Source: an uncultured Parvularculaceae bacterium (GTDB lineage: Bacteria > Pseudomonadota > Alphaproteobacteria > Caulobacterales > Parvularculaceae). From it: DNA of 64,000 bases. The translations under genes and the position numbers were made by a program. The notes beneath the pieces are model-generated. The model saw nothing but the letters and a program-made list of their open reading frames with translations. It was not told where the DNA came from and did not search any database. This document shows positions 8,756 through 16,244 of this stretch, piece after piece. Every line of letters begins with the position of its first letter. Positions within the stretch are counted from its first letter, which is position 1. The stretch is taken from assembly GCA_913055785.1 (NCBI GenBank), contig CAJXLJ010000001.1, positions 62,001-126,000 on the forward strand. Direction: 5' to 3'.

Positions 8756-9433
8756 TCAGTTAGACCCTGATGTGCGATCGGCGACCCGCTTTTTCAATGC
8801 TTCAAGCTCGGCCTTCACCGCATCTTCGGCTTCCAGTTCGGCGAATTCGTCTTCCAGCGTGCGCGGACGGCCAAGCGCCCAGCTTTCCGCTTCCGCTTCA
8901 AGCTCGTCGATGCGGCGCTCGTAACGCTCGAACCGGGCGAGCGCTTCTTCGATGCGGCCGTCATTGACCTGCCGGCTGACGCGGACGCTGTCCGATGCTG
9001 CGCTGCGGCGAAGCTCCAGCGAGCGTTGCTTGGCGCGCGCCTCTTTCAGCTTGCCCTGCAGCTTGGCGAGGTCCTCATTGGTCTTGCCGACCGTGTCCTC
9101 GATCGCGTGGAGTTCCTGGTCGAGAAGATCGACCATTTCCTCCGCCTTGCGCCTGGCGGCGATCGCGCCCTTGGCGAGGTCGTCCCGGCCCTTGGCGATG
9201 GCGAGTTCGGCTTTCGATTCCCACTCCTTGCCGCGAGTGATGAATTCATCCCGCTTTCTGGTCACTTCCTTGCGGTCGGCGATGGCGCGGGCGGCGTTGG
9301 CGCGCACCTCGACGAGCGTGTCTTCCATTTCCTGGATGATGAGGCGAACGATCTTTTCAGGATCTTCGGCCTTGTCGAGCATCGAATTGATGTTCGAATT
9401 GACGATGTCGCTTAGTCTCGAAAAAACACCCAT
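8756..9433 (-). CDS. pspA: phage shock protein A (PspA/IM30)
   Basis: A 225-residue PspA/IM30 protein. It forms oligomers on the inner membrane that protect against proton leakage, and when unstressed it binds and inhibits the activator PspF. The N terminus MGVFSRLSDIVNSNINSMLDKAEDPEK is typical and contains the amphipathic helix a. The rest is almost entirely charged coiled coil. The frame extends 36 codons further upstream, but the ATG at 9433 has an AAGGAGT site and matches the family's N terminus, so it is the start. It is the second gene of the sigma54-driven operon. Confidence 0.95.
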   Translation of the reverse strand: MGVFSRLSDIVNSNINSMLDKAEDPEKIVRLIIQEMEDTLVEVRANAARAIADRKEVTRKRDEFITRGKEWESKAELAIAKGRDDLAKGAIAARRKAEEMVDLLDQELHAIEDTVGKTNEDLAKLQGKLKEARAKQRSLELRRSAASDSVRVSRQVNDGRIEEALARFERYERRIDELEAEAESWALGRPRTLEDEFAELEAEDAVKAELEALKKRVADRTSGSN

Positions 9434-9444
9434 AGCCTTACTCC

Positions 9445-9570
9445 TTAAAAGATGATCCCGCCGAGGATGAATCCAATGAAGAACGCGCCCCAGGCGAAGC
9501 CGGCGCGCCCGCGTAGGGCGCGATCGAAGCGGCTTTCCCAATAGCGGTCGTCGTATCTTGATCGGTGCAT
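9445..9570 (-). CDS. 41-residue membrane protein, first gene of the psp operon
   Basis: A small protein with a charged Arg/Asp/Trp-rich N half (MHRSRYDDRYWESRFDRAL) and a C-terminal hydrophobic, glycine-rich helix (GAFFIGFILGGIIF). The start is the ATG at 9570, with GGAGAATGAC just upstream. A longer open frame to 9717 is rejected because it would start upstream of the predicted sigma54 transcription start near 9609. Its stop lies 11 bases before pspA, so it is co-transcribed and may be a membrane partner of PspA. I know of no named family for it. Confidence 0.65.
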   Translation of the reverse strand: MHRSRYDDRYWESRFDRALRGRAGFAWGAFFIGFILGGIIF

Positions 9571-9620
9571 GTCATTCTCCACGAGCTTGGTCTTGGTTAA
9601 TCCCGTCTGCCCTTTCCTTT

Positions 9621-9635
9621 GCGAAAGCCGTGCCA
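9621..9635 (-). promoter_or_regulatory. sigma54 (-24/-12) promoter of the psp operon
   Basis: On the minus strand the sequence TGGCACGGCTTTCGCA matches the RpoN consensus TGGCACG-N4-TTGCA. The invariant GG (-24) and GC (-12) are exactly ten bases apart, and the only change is TTGC to TCGC. The predicted start of transcription is near 9609, 39 bases before the first psp gene at 9570. It faces away from pspF, which encodes a sigma54 activator of the PspF type. Confidence 0.85.
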
Positions 9636-9712
9636 AACTGATGCGAATCTTATAATCAATTGTTTTTGCTGATATTTTTTCGACTTCGCAAAAAATGCAG
9701 GGTAAATTATTT

Positions 9713-9768
9713 GGCATTTTATACCTATTTATCGGTATATTAAGCCGAATGAATTGGTATATTTAGCC
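9713..9768. promoter_or_regulatory. three-copy 13-bp element, probable PspF enhancer sites and pspF autoregulatory operator
   Basis: Three related 13-mers of form GGC-(A/T-rich)-ATACC lie here: ggcattttatacc at 9713-9725 on the plus strand, and GGCTTAATATACC (9746-9734) and GGCTAAATATACC (9768-9756) on the minus strand. The last two are spaced 22 bp, about two helical turns. Relative to the predicted psp start at 9609 they lie near -110, -131 and -153, like the upstream activating sites of E. coli pspA. The copy nearest pspF covers a TATATT box and touches its start codon, which fits self-repression by PspF. The DNA between the sites and promoter (9650-9712) is AT-rich. Confidence 0.6.
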
Positions 9769-9769
9769 T

Positions 9770-10777
9770 ATGCAGGCGCGGCCATCACCTCCGGAACTTC
9801 TCGGCCAGTCGCGGGTTTTCCTCGACGCCCTTGAGCACGCCTCGCATGTGGCGGAAATCAATCGGCCGGTGCTGATCACCGGCGAGCGTGGATCAGGAAA
9901 GGAGCTCTTTGCGGGCCGCATCCACTTCCTGTCCGGACGCTGGGACGGGCCGCTGATCAAGGTCAATTGCGCCGCCATGAACGAGGAGCTTTTAGAAAGC
10001 GAGCTGTTCGGTCATGAAGCCGGCGCCTTTTCCGGCGCAACCAGAAAGCACAAGGGCCGCTTCGAAAGGGCCGAAGGCGGCACGCTCTTTCTCGACGAAA
10101 TCTCCTCCGCTTCGCTGCGCGTTCAGGAAAAACTCCTCCGGGTGATCGAATATGGCGAATATGACCGGGTCGGCGGCGAGGAAACGCTGAGTGCTGACGT
10201 TCGCATTATCGCCGCCGCAAATGTCGATTTGCGCGCCCTCGCCCGCGACAACAAATTCCGCGCGGACCTGCTCGACCGGCTCGCTTTCGATGTCGTTCTC
10301 GCGCCGCCCTTGCGTGACCGGCGCGAAGATATCGGTCTTCTCGCCGCGCATTTCGCCAGCGCCATGGCCGCTGAACTCGGCGTTCAGTTTCCGGGCTTTT
10401 CGCCGGAAGCGCTCGCCGCGCTCCACGCCCACGCATGGCCCGGCAATGTCCGTGAGCTGAAAAACGTCGCCGAACGGGCGCTCTTCCGCTGGGCGGCGGC
10501 GGATCGCGGCGGGCTGGTCAGCGACATCGCGATCGATCCGTTCGGCGGCGCCCTTCCCGAACGCCAGCCGCTGCCGGATACAGCGTCACAACCGGCCGCG
10601 GATGACGCTCCTGAGGAAAGGATCGATCTTCGCGCGCGCCTCGACGAAATAGAAAAGCGCCTGGCGACCGCTGCCTTAAGCCGTTGCGGCGGCAACCAGA
10701 AGCGGGCGGCGGAAGCGCTTTCCCTCACCTATGACCAGATGCGCGGCGTCATCCGCAAGTACGATCTCTCCAAATAA
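9770..10777 (+). CDS. pspF: PspF, sigma54-dependent activator of the psp operon
   Basis: A 335-residue AAA+ enhancer-binding protein. It lacks a receiver domain, as PspF does, and remodels sigma54 polymerase at the psp promoter. Walker A is GERGSGKE (38-45), the sigma54-contacting loop is GAFSGA (85-90), Walker B is GGTLFLDE (~103-110), and the arginine-finger region FRADLLDRLAFDV follows. A Fis-type helix-turn-helix closes the protein (NQKRAAEALSLTYDQM). The loop has Ser where the family norm is Thr (GAFTGA). No Shine-Dalgarno sequence precedes the ATG. A TATATT box at 9758-9763 would place the transcript start at the start codon, so a leaderless mRNA is possible. Confidence 0.95.
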   Translation: MQARPSPPELLGQSRVFLDALEHASHVAEINRPVLITGERGSGKELFAGRIHFLSGRWDGPLIKVNCAAMNEELLESELFGHEAGAFSGATRKHKGRFERAEGGTLFLDEISSASLRVQEKLLRVIEYGEYDRVGGEETLSADVRIIAAANVDLRALARDNKFRADLLDRLAFDVVLAPPLRDRREDIGLLAAHFASAMAAELGVQFPGFSPEALAALHAHAWPGNVRELKNVAERALFRWAAADRGGLVSDIAIDPFGGALPERQPLPDTASQPAADDAPEERIDLRARLDEIEKRLATAALSRCGGNQKRAAEALSLTYDQMRGVIRKYDLSK

Positions 10778-10811
10778 AAAAGGCGGCGCTTATACGCAGC
10801 GCCGCCCTTTT
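10775..10811 (+). terminator. rho-independent terminator after pspF
   Basis: A perfect 9-bp GC-rich stem, ggcggcgct (10782-10790) with agcgccgcc (10798-10806), is flanked by an A-run on the left and TTTT on the right. It begins right at the pspF stop codon and, given the A-run, may work in both directions. Confidence 0.9.
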
Positions 10812-10909
10812 AGTTTGCTCATTTCGGTGAAGCCGGTGCCGTGCTGCTGATTGGGGCGCTCGCATCACATCCCGGATCCGCCGATTTGAGCGGAGGGATC
10901 AGGTTGCCG

Positions 10910-11440
10910 CTAGACGTCGATCCGCATCGACGCTTGGCGCTGGGCGAAGATCGAAAGCTCTCGCCGCTTGAGGAACTGGTTGCGGTTAAGGTCCGCCGCA
11001 TCGAAGAACGCTTGTTGCGCCGCGACGAATTCGTCCGCCGTCATGACGCCGTCCGCGCCGGCGTGAACATAAAAAGCCGTCTGCGATACGGCGGCGATCC
11101 GCGTGTGTTCGCTTGTTGTCAGGGCGGCGGACGCCGCGCCCGGCAGTTCGACAACGCCGGGCTCTTCGCCGGTTTCAATCGTGATGAACCCGTTAAGCCG
11201 CGCCAGCTCCACCGTGACGACCGAGAGCGCCGTGTATTCGTCCACATCAAGAACGGAGTCCGCGTTCCGGTCGGCGCGGGCGAAGACACGCTTCGCATGA
11301 TCGGCGATCTCGTCGCGGCTCAGCGATGACACGACATTGTCGCCATAAGCGGCGCCGAATGTTGTTTCATCCATCGAGGTGAATGTCAGCCCCGCAAAGG
11401 CGGCAAGGGCGGTCATGGATTTCATCAAAATCGGTGTCAT
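10910..11440 (-). CDS. exported EF-hand calcium-binding protein
   Basis: A 176-residue protein with an N-terminal hydrophobic signal-like segment (MKSMTALAAFAGLTFTS) and EF-hand loops. The first, DRNADSVLDVDE, and the last, DLNRNQFLKRRE, follow the D-x-N-x-D/N-x-hydrophobic-x-x-x-E pattern. A weaker one (AGADGVMTADEF) lies between them. It is therefore expected to bind calcium in the periplasm or outside the cell. The frame runs to 11590, but the ATG at 11440 has GGAGAG just upstream and gives a sensible signal peptide. No partner gene is apparent. A second EF-hand protein is encoded at 60747-61256. Confidence 0.75.
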   Translation of the reverse strand: MTPILMKSMTALAAFAGLTFTSMDETTFGAAYGDNVVSSLSRDEIADHAKRVFARADRNADSVLDVDEYTALSVVTVELARLNGFITIETGEEPGVVELPGAASAALTTSEHTRIAAVSQTAFYVHAGADGVMTADEFVAAQQAFFDAADLNRNQFLKRRELSIFAQRQASMRIDV

Positions 11441-11608
11441 AACTCTCTCCATCAATCCATGATGAGAGAATGGCGGTCGATCGGGCCCGATTGACGATGA
11501 AATCTTGATTTTCTCGGGGCGCTTAAGGCGGAAATATGGCCCGGCGTCCCTGATTTCCCCAATCAGGCAAGCGATGCGCGCATCGCACAATCTAAGCGGT
11601 AGTTGCAG

Positions 11609-12562
11609 CTATTCCGCGGGCTGTACCGCGGTTTCCGGCGTTTCCCGCACGTCCTGACCGACTGTATCGCCCTGCACCCGCACCCAGCGGTCCTTGATCT
11701 TCGCCGACGTCATGCGGCTGCCGTCCGGCGACCAGCCCGGCGGGCCGAAGACATAGCCCATGACCTCCCCGAACGACTTCGCGCCGGCGACGTCTTTCGC
11801 AATGCCGATCCATTCATGAAGCGCGATCATGAACGGATTGAACGTCGTCAGGTTCTTGACGATGCCGTAACGCGGCTTTTCCTCACGATCTTCCGGCACA
11901 AACGTTCCGAACATCCGGTCCCAGATGATCAGCGTGCCGGCGTAATTGGCGTCGAGATATTTCGGGTTCGTCGCGTGGTGAACGCGATGATGGCTCGGCG
12001 TATTGAAGATCCATTCGAACGGGCCCATCCGGTCTATCAGCTCCGTATGGATCCAGAACTGATAGACGAGATTGATGCCGCCGACGAAGAACAGCATCTC
12101 CGGCGGAAAGCCAATCAGCGCCAGCGGCAGACTGAAGATGAAGGAGAAGGAAATCTTTCCCGTCCAGGTCTGCCGCAGCGCCGTTGATAAATTGTAGTGC
12201 TGGGACGAGTGATGAATGATGTGGCTCGCCCAGAAATACCGCCGCTCATGGGCGATGCGGTGAAACCAGTAATAGGCGAGATCATCGAGCACGAAGCAGA
12301 TCAGCACCGACCACCAGGCGATGGGGATCGAGTCGACCAGCCGGAACTGATAAACCCAGTTGAGGACGAGATAGACCAGCGCCCCGCCGCCGATAATGCT
12401 GACGATCCGGTTGCCGAGCCCCATGGCGAGGCTCGCAAAGGTGTCTTTCGTTTCGTAACGCCCGCGGCCTGTGATGCGGGAGATAATCATCTCAAGGACA
12501 ATCAGCCCGACAAAGGCCGGCACCGCGTAAGCGACGACGTCCGGAAACGTAAGCTCCTCCAT
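11609..12562 (-). CDS. sterol desaturase / fatty acid hydroxylase family membrane enzyme
   Basis: A 317-residue integral membrane di-iron enzyme. The three histidine clusters of the family are visible: HRIAH (HxxxH), HIIHHSSQH (HxxHH type) and HRVHH (HxxHH). These should bind two irons for O2-dependent hydroxylation or desaturation of a lipid. About four hydrophobic spans surround them. Relatives include C-5 sterol desaturase, alkylglycerol monooxygenase and carotenoid hydroxylases, and the substrate here cannot be inferred. The gene is 14 bases downstream of the exported protein gene at 12577-13170 and may be co-transcribed with it. Confidence 0.85.
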   Translation of the reverse strand: MEELTFPDVVAYAVPAFVGLIVLEMIISRITGRGRYETKDTFASLAMGLGNRIVSIIGGGALVYLVLNWVYQFRLVDSIPIAWWSVLICFVLDDLAYYWFHRIAHERRYFWASHIIHHSSQHYNLSTALRQTWTGKISFSFIFSLPLALIGFPPEMLFFVGGINLVYQFWIHTELIDRMGPFEWIFNTPSHHRVHHATNPKYLDANYAGTLIIWDRMFGTFVPEDREEKPRYGIVKNLTTFNPFMIALHEWIGIAKDVAGAKSFGEVMGYVFGPPGWSPDGSRMTSAKIKDRWVRVQGDTVGQDVRETPETAVQPAE

Positions 12563-12576
12563 GCCAATTCCCGCCC

Positions 12577-13170
12577 TTAGTCTTTCTTGTCCTCACAGGG
12601 AATGCGCGAAGCCGAGAGCATGAACGTCTTCACCCATTCGCCGTTTTCGTCCTTAGCATAGGTGATCCGCGACCAGCGGTCAGCATCTTCTATCAGGAAC
12701 TCCGCCTTGAAATCCGGGCGCTCTGGATAGACCTGCCACATGGTGAGGACCCCATCGATCACCCTGGCCCGCAAATCCTGCACCTGATGGGCGCCGGTAG
12801 CGACCCACATCATGTCCCACTCGCCCGCCTCTTCGTCATACATGCGGACGTTGATGCCGCGTGTCGCATCCGGGTTCTGGGCGGGATCAGGACTGAACCA
12901 CTCGTCGACGATCGCCATGCCGCCAAGGCCGTACCAGCCGTTCCAGCGGGCGGTGACGCCCGGTTGCGGCGGCGACCAGGCCTCGCCGAGCCATTTGTGA
13001 AGGCCGATTTTGTAATCGCCTACAAGAAACGCGAATTGAGAAAGCTCTTGCGGCGCGTTTTCATGAGGCGCGCCGTAAACGCATCCGGGCGGCGCGATAT
13101 CCTGAGCCTGGACGGCGCCGGCGGCGCTGAACAGCATCGCCGAAGCGAGCAGCATTTTCCTGACACTCAT
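12577..13170 (-). CDS. exported protein of unknown function (DUF1579-like)
   Basis: A 197-residue protein with a clear Sec signal peptide (MLLASAMLFSAAGAVQAQ, cleavage after AQA). The mature part begins with a cysteine-containing segment. It has the pattern FAFLVGDYKIGLHKW, then tryptophan- and glycine-rich strands (WNGWYGLGGMAIVDEW), as in small beta-barrel DUF1579-type proteins. A second cysteine near the C terminus (RIPCEDKKD) could form a disulfide with the first. AAAGGAGAG precedes the ATG. Function is unknown. It lies directly upstream of the sterol-desaturase-like gene. Confidence 0.6.
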   Translation of the reverse strand: MSVRKMLLASAMLFSAAGAVQAQDIAPPGCVYGAPHENAPQELSQFAFLVGDYKIGLHKWLGEAWSPPQPGVTARWNGWYGLGGMAIVDEWFSPDPAQNPDATRGINVRMYDEEAGEWDMMWVATGAHQVQDLRARVIDGVLTMWQVYPERPDFKAEFLIEDADRWSRITYAKDENGEWVKTFMLSASRIPCEDKKD

Positions 13171-13215
13171 TTGCGGTCTCTCCTTTAAAGACTGAAATCA
13201 AGTCCCCTTCTCGAC

Positions 13216-13608
13216 TCAGGGCTTTTCAAGCCAGACCGCCGCTTCATTTTCCGGGAGCGGCAACCGCGCCGCCCTCGACGTATGATCCACCCGCGCGATG
13301 GTTAAAAACCCGTCCGCATAGTTCGCGCGATCATCGCCCGGAGCAAGCCTTCTCGTGACCAGCCCGTCGCCATGAGCGACCACCAGCGCAAGCTCGCCGG
13401 CGGCGTTGCGGGCTAGCGCAACGCGGCTGTTTTCGTCGATTATCCAGTCAACGGGCGCAAAATCCGGCTCATCGAAGGCGAGCCGGTCCGCCGCCGCGGC
13501 GCGATCAAATTTCAGTGAACCGCCGCGGAAGATCGCCCAGGCGAGCCCGACGAGCAGCGCAACGCCAGCGACCGAAATCGCCAGATCCAGAAGCGTGTTG
13601 CCGGTCAA
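13216..13608 (-). CDS. hypothetical single-pass membrane protein
   Basis: A 130-residue protein with one N-terminal membrane helix (LLDLAISVAGVALLVGLAWAIF) and a soluble C-terminal domain of alternating short strands. No known family is recognised. It starts nine bases downstream of the ndk stop codon on the same strand and ends 45 bases before the exported protein gene, so it is probably co-transcribed with ndk. Composition is the same as its neighbours. Confidence 0.6.
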   Translation of the reverse strand: MTGNTLLDLAISVAGVALLVGLAWAIFRGGSLKFDRAAAADRLAFDEPDFAPVDWIIDENSRVALARNAAGELALVVAHGDGLVTRRLAPGDDRANYADGFLTIARVDHTSRAARLPLPENEAAVWLEKP

Positions 13609-13617
13609 CGCGCGCGC

Positions 13618-14040
13618 CTAGCCGACGAGTTCGTCCTTGGAGAAGAAGAACTCGATCTCCTGCGCGGCCGTATCCGGACCGTCCGATCCGTGCACGGTGT
13701 TTTCGCCGATCGACTCGGCGAACTCGGCGCGGATCGTGCCGGGCGCGGCTTCGGCCGGGTTGGTGGCGCCCATGATCTCGCGGTTCTTCATGATCGCGTT
13801 CTCGCCTTCGAGCACCTGCACGACCACCGGACCCGAGGTCATGAACTCAACGAGCTCGCCGAAGAACGGGCGCGCGCTGTGGACGGCGTAAAAGCCCTCC
13901 GCCTGCTCCCGGGTCATGTGGATGCGCTTCTGGGCGATGACCCGGAGGCCGCCTTCCTCGAGCTTGGCGATGACCTTGCCGACGATATTGCGGCGGGTCG
14001 CATCGGGTTTGATGATGGAAAAGGTGCGTTCGAGCGCCAT
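13618..14040 (-). CDS. ndk: nucleoside diphosphate kinase
   Basis: A 140-residue NDK, which passes the terminal phosphate of ATP to nucleoside diphosphates through a phosphohistidine. The N-terminal [15 protein letters not shown], the mid-protein [18 protein letters not shown], and the active-site NTVHGSD with its catalytic His are all present, and length is normal. Upstream, facing away, lies the DUF4282 gene. Expression with the membrane protein gene downstream is likely from the nine-base gap. Confidence 0.97.
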   Translation of the reverse strand: MALERTFSIIKPDATRRNIVGKVIAKLEEGGLRVIAQKRIHMTREQAEGFYAVHSARPFFGELVEFMTSGPVVVQVLEGENAIMKNREIMGATNPAEAAPGTIRAEFAESIGENTVHGSDGPDTAAQEIEFFFSKDELVG

Positions 14041-14237
14041 GATCTGAGGTCCTCTTTATTGGGAAAATCCGTAAATTTCGCCGCGCTTCCTATCAATGCT
14101 TTCGCGCTGCGGCAAGCGCCCGCCCCGGCATTTGGGCAAGCCCCTTCGAATCAAGAGAAAATAGTGGTTTGGCGCTCGCCAGCGCTCTCTTTCGAGATGT
14201 TGCGTTTCCTTGCCAATCGAACATGAAGGAGCCTTCC

Positions 14238-14525
14238 ATGGACGGCATCGTCAGCAGATTTCTGACCTTCGACAAACTCATCGCCACCGGCCTCATCAAA
14301 CTGCTCTACTGGATCGGCATCGTCCTGATTCTGATCGGCGTCGTCCTCGGAGCCTTCAGCGGCTTTGCGCAAGGGCTCACCAACGGGCTCGGCACCCTGG
14401 TTCTCGCACCGATCGGCGGGGCCATCGGCATCATCTTCTGGCGGTTCATCTGCGAGATCTACATCGTCGTATTCGGGATGTACGACCGGCTCGGCGACAT
14501 CAAGAAGGCGCTCGCCAAGGAATAG
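14238..14525 (+). CDS. DUF4282 membrane protein
   Basis: A 95-residue protein with two membrane helices (LLYWIGIVLILIGVVLGAF and LVLAPIGGAIGIIFWRFICEIYIVVF), as in DUF4282 proteins of bacteria. The start is set by AAGGAG six bases before the ATG at 14238, although the frame opens earlier. The function of the family is not known. It stands alone between ndk (divergent) and a ~375-base stretch without protein genes. Confidence 0.75.
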   Translation: MDGIVSRFLTFDKLIATGLIKLLYWIGIVLILIGVVLGAFSGFAQGLTNGLGTLVLAPIGGAIGIIFWRFICEIYIVVFGMYDRLGDIKKALAKE

Positions 14526-14561
14526 CGGCGCCCTAACCCGCTCAATCCCTGAAACCCGCAC

Positions 14562-14587
14562 CCGCCTGTGACGCCCATCACAGGCGG
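14562..14587. promoter_or_regulatory. perfect CRP/FNR-type palindrome
   Basis: The sequence reads TGTGA-CGCCCA-TCACA (14567-14582), an exact match to the CRP-type half-sites with a 6-base spacer, and the symmetry continues outward (CCGCC...GGCGG). It is centred at 14574.5. A TAGAAA box at 14604-14609 would give a transcript start near 14616, placing the site at -41.5 as in class II CRP-activated promoters. The extended symmetry also permits a hairpin ending the DUF4282 transcript, but no T-run follows. Confidence 0.5.
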
Positions 14588-14615
14588 AATTAACCATGCG
14601 CGCTAGAAAGACCCG

Positions 14616-14702
14616 GCCACAGGGGAACACCCAAACCCTAAGCAGCTGGGGGAACGTTGCGTGGGAAAGGCCGGTCCGGCGTTGGCGGGCCGGCCTTTTC
14701 CT
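14616..14702 (+). ncRNA. candidate small RNA ending in a strong terminator
   Basis: Within the gene-free stretch 14526-14900, a promoter-like arrangement (palindrome at -41.5, -10 box TAGAAA) is followed ~85 bases later by a strong terminator. That terminator has stem AAAGGCCGG/CCGGCCTTT (14666-14674 and 14690-14698), extended by a U-G and two C-G pairs, ending in CTTTTC. No convincing reading frame fills the interval. This could be a small regulatory RNA. It could also be only a downstream terminator for the DUF4282 gene. No RNA family is recognised. Confidence 0.3.
14666..14699 (+). terminator. rho-independent terminator
   Basis: Stem AAAGGCCGG (14666-14674) pairs with CCGGCCTTT (14690-14698), extended by T-G, C-G and C-G, closed by a short loop and followed by T. 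The next 200 bases to the start of the next gene at 14901 show no feature I can name. Confidence 0.75.
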
Positions 14703-14900
14703 GCGCCTCGCCCGGCGGTTTCGCCCCGCGCGCGAGCTTCCCCTTGCGCGCAACCCCAAGCGTTCCGGCCCCGATCCCTCCAACCCTTACCCCGGAAAAG
14801 GGCCGGAACGCGCCCTTCCCGCCCCGGATTCGCCGCTCTCCCATGACCGGTAATTCGTGCTAGACTGGGGCGGGGACGACTTGAGACGGGGGTATGACCC

Positions 14901-15122
14901 ATGAACATTTTGATGAGACTGCTCGCCGCGACGCCGAAGACCATGACCCTGCCGGTCATTCTCCTGCTCGCCGGCTGGTATGGCGGCGCCAAATACGGGG
15001 CGCCGGAATTCGTGATGACCTCGATCGACAACATGCTCGAACAGGCCGGCGATACGATCGGCGGCTTTTTCCCGGGCGGCGAGGAGGCCGCGCCTGCCGA
15101 TGACGGCGGAACGGAAGTTTAA
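14901..15122 (+). CDS. small membrane protein sharing the LAGWYGGAK module
   Basis: A 73-residue protein with one membrane helix (TLPVILLLAGWYGGAK), a short amphipathic stretch and an acidic tail. The segment LPVI-LLAGWYGGAKYGAPEF is nearly identical to the N-terminal anchor of the M23 peptidase at 3575-4345 (LAGWYGGAKWGAPGF), so the two share an ancestor or a common binding partner. No family name is known to me. Its end overlaps the start of the cytochrome c gene by 23 bases, suggesting translational coupling and a role near that lipoprotein. Confidence 0.7.
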   Translation: MNILMRLLAATPKTMTLPVILLLAGWYGGAKYGAPEFVMTSIDNMLEQAGDTIGGFFPGGEEAAPADDGGTEV

Positions 15123-15480
15123 AGCCGCCGCGGCGGCGCTAACGGCGGTCGTTATCGCCGCCTGCGCGTCGGACGGCGGAAAAGGCGCGCCGGGCGAAGC
15201 GTCCGCGCCGGCGACGTCCACCAGCGCGGAGAGAGGCTACGCCTTTGCGGAGGCCCATTGCGCCGCCTGTCACGGCGTCGCGCCGGGCGTGACAAGCTCG
15301 CCGCTGCAAAGCGCGCCGACTTTCGAATCCCTCGCGAACAATCCGGCGGTGACGCGCCTCGGCCTTAACGCGCTGCTCGAAACCTCTCACCGCAATATGC
15401 CGAACATCATCGTCGCGCCGGACAGCCGAGACGATCTGTGGGCGTACTTTTCAGTGCTGCGCGGCGACGAAGGGATTTAA
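15100..15480 (+). CDS. lipoprotein class I cytochrome c
   Basis: A 126-residue small cytochrome c. Haem would attach at C54-A-A-C57-H58 (motif CAACH), and the methionine in SHRNMP is the likely distal ligand. A signal sequence ending in IAAC (Cys22) is a lipobox, so the protein is probably anchored by lipid to the outer face of the inner membrane or the outer membrane. A serine/alanine-rich linker separates lipid and haem domain. It should carry single electrons in the periplasm. It overlaps the preceding small membrane protein gene by 23 bases. Confidence 0.85.
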   Translation: MTAERKFKAAAAALTAVVIAACASDGGKGAPGEASAPATSTSAERGYAFAEAHCAACHGVAPGVTSSPLQSAPTFESLANNPAVTRLGLNALLETSHRNMPNIIVAPDSRDDLWAYFSVLRGDEGI

Positions 15481-15516
15481 GTAGCCCCTCAAACCCGCTC
15501 ATCCCGGCGGGTTGTT

Positions 15517-16143
15517 CTACCGCTTGCGGGCGACGATGAAGCGGCTGCGGGTTTTCTCCGGATAATAACCGGTCTCGATCAGCTCGAAGCCGGCGGCCTC
15601 GATCATGCGGTCGAGGTCTTCGGTCCGGAAGAAATGCACGGTGTCGGGCGCCTTGCCGAAGAGGCGCATCACCGGAAGGATCAGCTTCAGATAGCCCATG
15701 CTGTCGGTGAGGCAGGCGGTCTTGGAGATGAAGAGCCCGCCGGGTTTGAGAAGCTTGCCGATCTCCCGAAGCGCGGCGGGAACGTCGCCGACGAGATGCA
15801 GGAGATTGAAGGAGAGCGCCACGTCGAACGCGCGCTCGCCGAGCCCGTGATTGTCGAGCGTCGCCTGCCGGAACCGCACAGTGGAAACGCCCGCCGCCGC
15901 GCGCTTGCCTTCGGCGATCGCGATCATCTTTTCGGAAATGTCGGTGGCGGTGATGTCGGCGCCGGTATCGGCGAGCTTTAAAGCCGTCGTGCCCGTGCCG
16001 CAGCCGATCTCGAGGACGGCGTCGCCCGCATTCAGATGCGCGCGGACGCGCGCCAGCGTCGCCTCATAGGCGTCCATGTCCTTGATCGGCGACGCGGCGT
16101 ATTTCTCCGCCGCCTTGTCCCAGAAAGATTGAGCTGTCGGCAT
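15517..16143 (-). CDS. class I SAM-dependent methyltransferase
   Basis: A 208-residue Rossmann-fold methyltransferase. Motif I VLEIGCGTGTTALKLA binds S-adenosylmethionine, and the acidic residue of motif II is in ITATDISEKM. Later motifs (FDVALSFNLLHLV, LLKPGGLFISKT) are in order. The N terminus (FWDKAAEKYAASPIKDMDAYE) resembles small-molecule methyltransferases related to UbiE. The substrate is not predictable. It is the last host-like gene before the AT-rich retron island. Confidence 0.85.
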   Translation of the reverse strand: MPTAQSFWDKAAEKYAASPIKDMDAYEATLARVRAHLNAGDAVLEIGCGTGTTALKLADTGADITATDISEKMIAIAEGKRAAAGVSTVRFRQATLDNHGLGERAFDVALSFNLLHLVGDVPAALREIGKLLKPGGLFISKTACLTDSMGYLKLILPVMRLFGKAPDTVHFFRTEDLDRMIEAAGFELIETGYYPEKTRSRFIVARKR

Positions 16144-16244
16144 TCATCTCGCTCCCTTTGCTAAACCGGGGGATATGAGAGTTGCTGGCGGGAAAGCAAG
16201 GAAGGACGGCTATAGGCGCTGCTAATTCCGATCATTACAGTTTT

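Noticed and set aside
9571-9717. N-terminal extension of the first psp gene
   Set aside because: The extended start would lie upstream of the sigma54 transcription start and lacks a ribosome site.
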